Source: Crocinitomicaceae bacterium
GTDB lineage: Bacteria > Bacteroidota > Bacteroidia > Flavobacteriales_D > Crocinitomicaceae
Direction of reading: 5' to 3'
Assembly: GCA_029247685.1 (NCBI GenBank)
Contig: JAQWKT010000022.1
Location: 1 to 37,418, forward strand
Length of the DNA: 37,418 bases
The notes under the pieces were generated by a model. It did no database searches, had not been told where the DNA came from, and was given only the letters and a program-made list of their open reading frames with translations. The position numbers were made by a program, and so were the translations under genes. Position 1 is the stretch's first letter. Each line of letters opens with the position of its first letter. This document shows positions 33,999 to 37,418 of the stretch, one piece after another.

Positions 33999-35885
33999 TT
34001 AACGTCCGTTATTCCGTTTTTTCTTCTTCTTAAGAAAAAGATAAGTAAGATGCACTAATCCAATTAGCAATAAAAAACCTCCTGAATATAAAAACCAATA
34101 GAAATAGGGTAATCCTGTTTTTTTTGACTTGTTTTTAACATCACTTTTATGGTGTTTTACTGTAAATTCTGGAATCTTCTGAATGAATATAGGGGATAAA
34201 AATTGATTGCTGTCGGCAAATACTTTCTTTGTTCTATTGGTATCTCCATCAGACCATCTAACAAAATGATAGAGTCCATCGTCACAAGCGGTCAAATTAA
34301 AATCAAAGCCAATTAAATATTCCCCTTTGAACGGCAAACAAATAGGATAATTATCATTAACACTAATCTTTCCTGAATTGCCAGATACTTCTAAATTAAA
34401 CCACCCATCTTTACCCAGTAAACTTGCCAAGTTAGATTTTACGTGTTTATTTCTAAGCACAGCAAATAAACGAAGCTTTTCCACCTTTTTTAACCATTTT
34501 TCTTCACTTTGAACAACCCGTTTTAAATGTGAGGCAATTTTATCCCTGGGCCTTGGTAATTCATTGATGTAAAGATCTTCAAAATGATTGATAGCCGCTA
34601 TAACAGTATCCTTATGCAGCGAAGTATTGAGTAAATGTGCATATTGAACTAGAAATTCGTTTTTAAACTCTTTATTCTCCATCAGCTTTACTAAATATCT
34701 TGTGCTCCAAGGAGGATTAGACCAAAGTTTACCAGCTTTATTCAGCGAATGTTTAAGAAAATTTCTTTTGGGCGAACCATATCCATGGTCTGTATCATAT
34801 AAAATCATCCTAAACTTCCCATCTGTTTGATTAGAATTCCAGTATCGAATGTTTCCTCTAGAATCAGGATTGTTTATATATAACTGAAATATCCTGAAAT
34901 TGATGTAATTGCGAATATCTAGAAACTTATTCGCTTCGATATAAGATAAGCTATCCATTTTATTAAGATGAAGAAACCATTTATACATTTTCATATAATC
35001 ATCTTTTTTTCCATGCTGTAAAACCCATTTCCCTTTTATAATTGACAAGCTATCTTTATCTATTCCTTTGTTGTTTTTTAAATAATGCTCATTTACTTTT
35101 TCTCTTAAATTATAAACCCCCCAATATTCAGCATTAATAAAAAAATGCACCGGTTGATATGCCATGTAATCCACCCCAATATTTCTTGCTAAATAAGCAC
35201 TTAGCACATCTTTAAATCTTGTGCCTTTAAAATCATTGCCAGAAGTTCTTATTACTAATTGCTTGTGTTTGTTTATGTTTTTTAATGGAAAAAAATTATA
35301 TCTAAAAGACTTAGACCCATATTTGCTTCTTGCTATAATTTTAAAGGACTTATCTGGATATTTTCTTGTGGATTCGCCAAATAATTTAATGCCACAATCT
35401 TGCTCAATGAAAGAATTGTCATCAAAGTACATGAAATGAATGTTTTTCTCCCAGTTTTTGTAATAATTTCTGTTATGTAAATTTCCTAAAGAATCTTTAT
35501 AGGCATTATCTCCACTAACATAGATACCCTTTTGTCCACTCCAAAGATCTTCTGGGTCTATTGACACATGAACTATAGGGAGCTTCTTATTAAAATTAAA
35601 CAAATAGAAATAGTTAAAAACAGTGTCCTTTTCATGGCCATCAATTACTGGCTTAAATCTTAAATTTAAATTTTCATTAACTATTAACGAGTCTTTCCAT
35701 TTATTTGAACTTTTATTAGGTGAAGTCCCATCAGTTGTATAATAAATCGCGTCATATTTTCCAGAGATAGTTAATACTATGGTGTCATTATAAATTCCTG
35801 AAAACAGATTAATATGTAAAACAGCTTGAGAGTGTAAATCAAAGAGAATTGCAAAAAAACAAAAAGGAAGAATACCTTTTAACAT
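33999..35885 (-). CDS. CotH kinase-family protein with chitobiase-like N-domain and C-terminal membrane anchor
   Basis: 628 residues from the ATG at 35885, which starts a good signal peptide (MLKGILPFCFFAILFDLHSQ); a TTG at 35912 would add nine residues but reaches into the flanking repeat. Residues about 22-95 resemble the CHB_HEX_C chitobiase-type Ig domain (YDAIYYTTDGTSPNKSS). The CotH domain spans about 100-475, with IKLFGESTRKYPDKSFKI, KQLVIRTSGNDF, EYWGVYNLREKV, and the probable catalytic pair in NNPDSRGNIRYWNS (Asp341, Asn345) and MILYDTDHGYGS (Asp364, Asp366). A hydrophobic helix at about 594-616, followed by a K/R tail, should anchor it in a membrane; there is no T9SS signal. It is flanked by 82-bp direct repeats, which suggests insertion. 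Kinase activity and substrates are inferred only. Confidence 0.88.
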   Translation of the reverse strand: MLKGILPFCFFAILFDLHSQAVLHINLFSGIYNDTIVLTISGKYDAIYYTTDGTSPNKSSNKWKDSLIVNENLNLRFKPVIDGHEKDTVFNYFYLFNFNKKLPIVHVSIDPEDLWSGQKGIYVSGDNAYKDSLGNLHNRNYYKNWEKNIHFMYFDDNSFIEQDCGIKLFGESTRKYPDKSFKIIARSKYGSKSFRYNFFPLKNINKHKQLVIRTSGNDFKGTRFKDVLSAYLARNIGVDYMAYQPVHFFINAEYWGVYNLREKVNEHYLKNNKGIDKDSLSIIKGKWVLQHGKKDDYMKMYKWFLHLNKMDSLSYIEANKFLDIRNYINFRIFQLYINNPDSRGNIRYWNSNQTDGKFRMILYDTDHGYGSPKRNFLKHSLNKAGKLWSNPPWSTRYLVKLMENKEFKNEFLVQYAHLLNTSLHKDTVIAAINHFEDLYINELPRPRDKIASHLKRVVQSEEKWLKKVEKLRLFAVLRNKHVKSNLASLLGKDGWFNLEVSGNSGKISVNDNYPICLPFKGEYLIGFDFNLTACDDGLYHFVRWSDGDTNRTKKVFADSNQFLSPIFIQKIPEFTVKHHKSDVKNKSKKTGLPYFYWFLYSGGFLLLIGLVHLTYLFLKKKKKRNNGR

Positions 35886-35910
35886 AAAACTAAGATAATA
35901 ATAAGAGAGC

Positions 35911-35992
35911 AATTAAGGTGATTAAAAATGCAGTAAATCATTCTTAGTTACAGTGGAACAAAGACGGCGGGCACAATGCCATTTGGGAATAA
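35911..35992 (+). pseudogene. Decayed 3' remnant of a propeller-gene paralog (direct repeat copy 2)
   Basis: 82 bp that match 33914-33995 with five differences. Translated in the corresponding frame it gives AIKVIKNAVNHS, a stop, then LQWNKDGGHNAIWE and a final stop. Four of the five differences are silent (GTT/GTG, GGA/GGC, GAG/GAA and stop TGA/TAA); the fifth turns TGG into TAG. Such a pattern indicates divergence while still coding, followed by inactivation. No start or upstream part of a gene is present. It occupies most of the 130 bp between the CotH start and the lipoprotein stop. Confidence 0.85.
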
Positions 35993-36015
35993 ATTAAAAG
36001 CTAAAAAAAAGTAGG

Positions 36016-36360
36016 CTATTTGTAGAAACCTAATTTCTTCATTTTTCGTTTATTTTTGCATGAGGTGTTTATAATAACCACTGTTCCTGTCTTGCAATGA
36101 CAAGCATAACAATGTTCAACTTTTGTAGAATCAAATTCAAATTCAATGGAATTCACCTCAATGTTTTCAGTGGCTAAAAAATCATGTATTGTATTATTTA
36201 AAGCTTCTAAGCTAAAAGTGTCTGCGGTGTAATGCTTGTCCCAAAAATTAGCACATCCAGTTGCATCATACTTAAAAGTAGTTGCGCTATTCTTTGTGCA
36301 TGAAAAAAGAAGAACAATCAAAAAGAAAGAGATAGAAATAAAGGCGTTTTTTTTATTCAT
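36016..36360 (-). CDS. Small predicted lipoprotein with a CxxCxC motif
   Basis: 114 residues, not recognised as a named family. A type II signal peptide ends in a lipobox, VLLFSC, with Cys21 as the lipidation site, so it should be a membrane lipoprotein. The mature part has one cysteine in GCANFW (Cys36), a cluster in EHCYACHCKTG (Cys84, Cys87, Cys89) and Cys101 in INTSCKNKRK. The cluster could bind a metal or form disulfides. The C-terminus KKLGFYK is basic. It is a single gene, divergent from the DUF808 gene across a 137-bp intergenic region. Function unknown. Confidence 0.75.
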   Translation of the reverse strand: MNKKNAFISISFFLIVLLFSCTKNSATTFKYDATGCANFWDKHYTADTFSLEALNNTIHDFLATENIEVNSIEFEFDSTKVEHCYACHCKTGTVVIINTSCKNKRKMKKLGFYK

Positions 36361-36391
36361 AATAGGAGTGTTGTATTATTATAGGAGTATT

Positions 36392-36407
36392 AACCTTTGA
36401 AAAGGTT
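36392..36407. other. Inverted repeat in the lipoprotein/DUF808 divergent intergenic region
   Basis: AACCTT-TGAA-AAGGTT is a perfect 6-bp inverted repeat with a 4-bp loop. Just beside it, ATAGGAGT occurs twice in direct orientation (36362-36369 and 36381-36388, period 19). Both lie between two divergent start codons, where an operator might be. There is no T-run, so a terminator is unlikely. Nothing links it to a named regulator. Confidence 0.25.
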
Positions 36408-36452
36408 GGGTTTATTCATCGGCTTATTTCAACCCTTTTTTAAGGAATCCCT

Positions 36453-36460
36453 TATCTTTG
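36453..36460 (+). promoter_or_regulatory. Candidate -7 promoter element (TATCTTTG) for the DUF808 gene
   Basis: TATCTTTG is an exact TAnnTTTG match 37 bp before the ATG at 36498, giving a leader of about 30 nt. No TTG is found at the expected -33 distance. Confidence 0.38.
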
Positions 36461-36497
36461 CCTTTATTAAAGCTAATGTGTAAAAGATGTTCATTCA

Positions 36498-37367
36498 ATG
36501 GCCTCAGGAATTTTAGGAATATTAGATGATATAGCAGTTATCATGGACGATGTTGCCACGATGAGCAAGGTTGCCACAAAAAAAACGGCTGCTCTATTAG
36601 CAGATGACCTTGCGGTTAATGCCGACAAGGCTTCTGGCTTTTCTTCAAGCCGAGAGCTTCCGGTTCTTTGGAAATTAACCAAAGGTTCTTTTTTTAATAA
36701 GTTGCTCATTCTTCCGGGGGCATTTCTTTTGAGCGCTTTTTTGCCCGTGCTTATTGTTCCGATATTACTTTGTGGGGGCGTTTATTTAACCTTCGAAGGG
36801 GCATTAAAAATTTATGAGTATTTCTTTTTTAAGGAAAAAAAAGAGGAGTTAAATCTCATTAAAATGAACGGAGAACAGCTTTATAAACACGAAGAAAAAC
36901 GCATTAAATCGGCGATTCTAATTGATTTTATTCTCTCTATCGAAATTGTTATCCTTACCCTTGGAACAGTGATCGATGAACCACTTAAAATTCAAATCCC
37001 AGTGGTTTCATTTATTGCAATCTTGGCAACAATTGGGGTTTATGGAATAGTAGCACTTTTAGTAAGAATGGACGATGTGGGTTACCGATTAATAGCCATT
37101 GCCAAAAACAACTTTCTTAAAAGCTCAGGTGTTTTTTTAGTAAAAACGCTTCCTGTAATCATTCGCATGCTTAAGGTGTTTGGAACATTGGCGATGTCTC
37201 TTGTGGGAGGAGGTATTTTTGTTCATAATCTAGTCTTTATTCATGAGCTAATTAATGAATGGCCAATCTTGCTTGCAGAATTTATCGTGGGGCTTGTTAG
37301 TGGAATAGTATTTCTTTCAATCTTTCTGATCACCAAGAAAATTTTTGGGGCTCAAAAATCAAATTAA
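36498..37367 (+). CDS. DUF808 family inner-membrane protein (YedI-like)
   Basis: 289 residues, near the usual family length of about 300. The N-terminus is diagnostic: ASGILGILDDIAVIMDDVAT, then TKKTAALLADDLAVNADKAS and the SRELPVLWKLTKGSFFNKL segment. Membrane helices follow at about 72-100, 137-157, 164-188, 230-250 and 258-280. DUF808 proteins, including E. coli YedI, are integral membrane proteins of unknown function; the alternating aspartates near the N-terminus are conserved but unexplained. The gene is complete, followed only by 51 bp to the window end, and divergent from the lipoprotein gene. Confidence 0.93.
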   Translation: MASGILGILDDIAVIMDDVATMSKVATKKTAALLADDLAVNADKASGFSSSRELPVLWKLTKGSFFNKLLILPGAFLLSAFLPVLIVPILLCGGVYLTFEGALKIYEYFFFKEKKEELNLIKMNGEQLYKHEEKRIKSAILIDFILSIEIVILTLGTVIDEPLKIQIPVVSFIAILATIGVYGIVALLVRMDDVGYRLIAIAKNNFLKSSGVFLVKTLPVIIRMLKVFGTLAMSLVGGGIFVHNLVFIHELINEWPILLAEFIVGLVSGIVFLSIFLITKKIFGAQKSN

Positions 37368-37393
37368 TAATTGATATTGACAAATAAGTATTC

Positions 37394-37414
37394 AAAAAAA
37401 ATCGATTGATTTTT
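37394..37414 (+). terminator. Possible AT-rich terminator hairpin after the DUF808 gene
   Basis: AAAAATC-GATT-GATTTTT forms a 7-bp stem with a 4-base loop, 26 bp after the DUF808 stop and with A-run and T-run flanks that could serve in both directions. The stem is AT-rich and therefore weak, and the window ends four bases later. Confidence 0.35.
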
Positions 37415-37418
37415 ATTC

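Noticed and set aside
35885-35912. TTG start at 35912 for the anchored CotH gene
   Set aside because: The ATG at 35885 gives a better signal peptide and avoids running into the flanking repeat.
33999-35992. Insertion sequence or integron carrying the second CotH gene
   Set aside because: There is no transposase, integrase, terminal inverted repeat or short target duplication; the flanks are 82-bp copies of a gene 3' end.
1-37418. CRISPR array, prophage or toxin-antitoxin locus
   Set aside because: No regularly spaced repeats, phage structural genes or small paired toxin/antitoxin genes are seen on either strand.

Overview
The window reads as a compact, AT-rich chromosome segment of a Bacteroidota bacterium, most likely Flavobacteriia/Flavobacteriales. 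The evidence is the SprA translocon of the type IX secretion system (T9SS), many secreted proteins with T9SS type A or type B C-terminal sorting domains, no clear Shine-Dalgarno sequences, and several matches to the Bacteroidota -7 promoter element TAnnTTTG. Genes are packed with overlaps or gaps of a few bases, and no gene-free stretch exceeds about 140 bp. The species cannot be named from sequence alone.

Layout. (1) 1-6274, plus strand: the 3' four fifths of sprA, an overlapping GNAT acetyltransferase gene and a tRNA-Pro(GGG). (2) 6276-23523, minus strand: an unbroken 17-kb co-directional run. In transcription order it holds: a giant type B T9SS cargo protein, an M42 aminopeptidase, a DUF4286 protein and rsmA (probable operon); an arylsulfotransferase-like protein, a CotH kinase with a lamin-tail domain and a Reg_prop propeller protein (all T9SS type A cargo), followed by a VTC polyphosphate-polymerase-like protein and a DUF4956 membrane protein; then an orphan sensor histidine kinase overlapping gpmI, a GH25 muramidase, a PrcB-like protein and a small PKD protein. 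(3) 23661-33995, plus strand: a nitronate monooxygenase/FabK-like flavoprotein and two M16 peptidase subunits in one overlapping operon, a second giant type B cargo protein, dxr, and a 743-aa protein with a PQQ-type propeller. (4) 33999-37418: a second, membrane-anchored CotH protein on the minus strand, a small cysteine-containing lipoprotein, and a DUF808 membrane protein.

Two things stand out. First, CotH, VTC and DUF4956 lie together at 10954-16165, with the arylsulfotransferase-like and propeller proteins in the same run. This pairs an extracytoplasmic protein-kinase fold with a polyphosphate-polymerase fold and an uncharacterised membrane protein, and is the best candidate for an undescribed system here. 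Second, the other CotH gene (33999-35885) is bracketed by 82-bp direct repeats. One repeat is the intact 3' end of the propeller gene. The other is a decayed copy with four silent changes and one nonsense change, which suggests that it descends from a once-functional paralog and that the CotH gene is an insertion or replacement.

Working together: SprA would be the outer-membrane exit for at least seven cargo proteins encoded here (GH25, PKD, Reg_prop, CotH-LTD, arylsulfotransferase-like, and two type B giants). The remaining genes are mostly housekeeping: gpmI (glycolysis), dxr (MEP isoprenoid pathway), rsmA (ribosome maturation), peptidases and a tRNA. All calls come from reading sequence and motifs; no database search was run.
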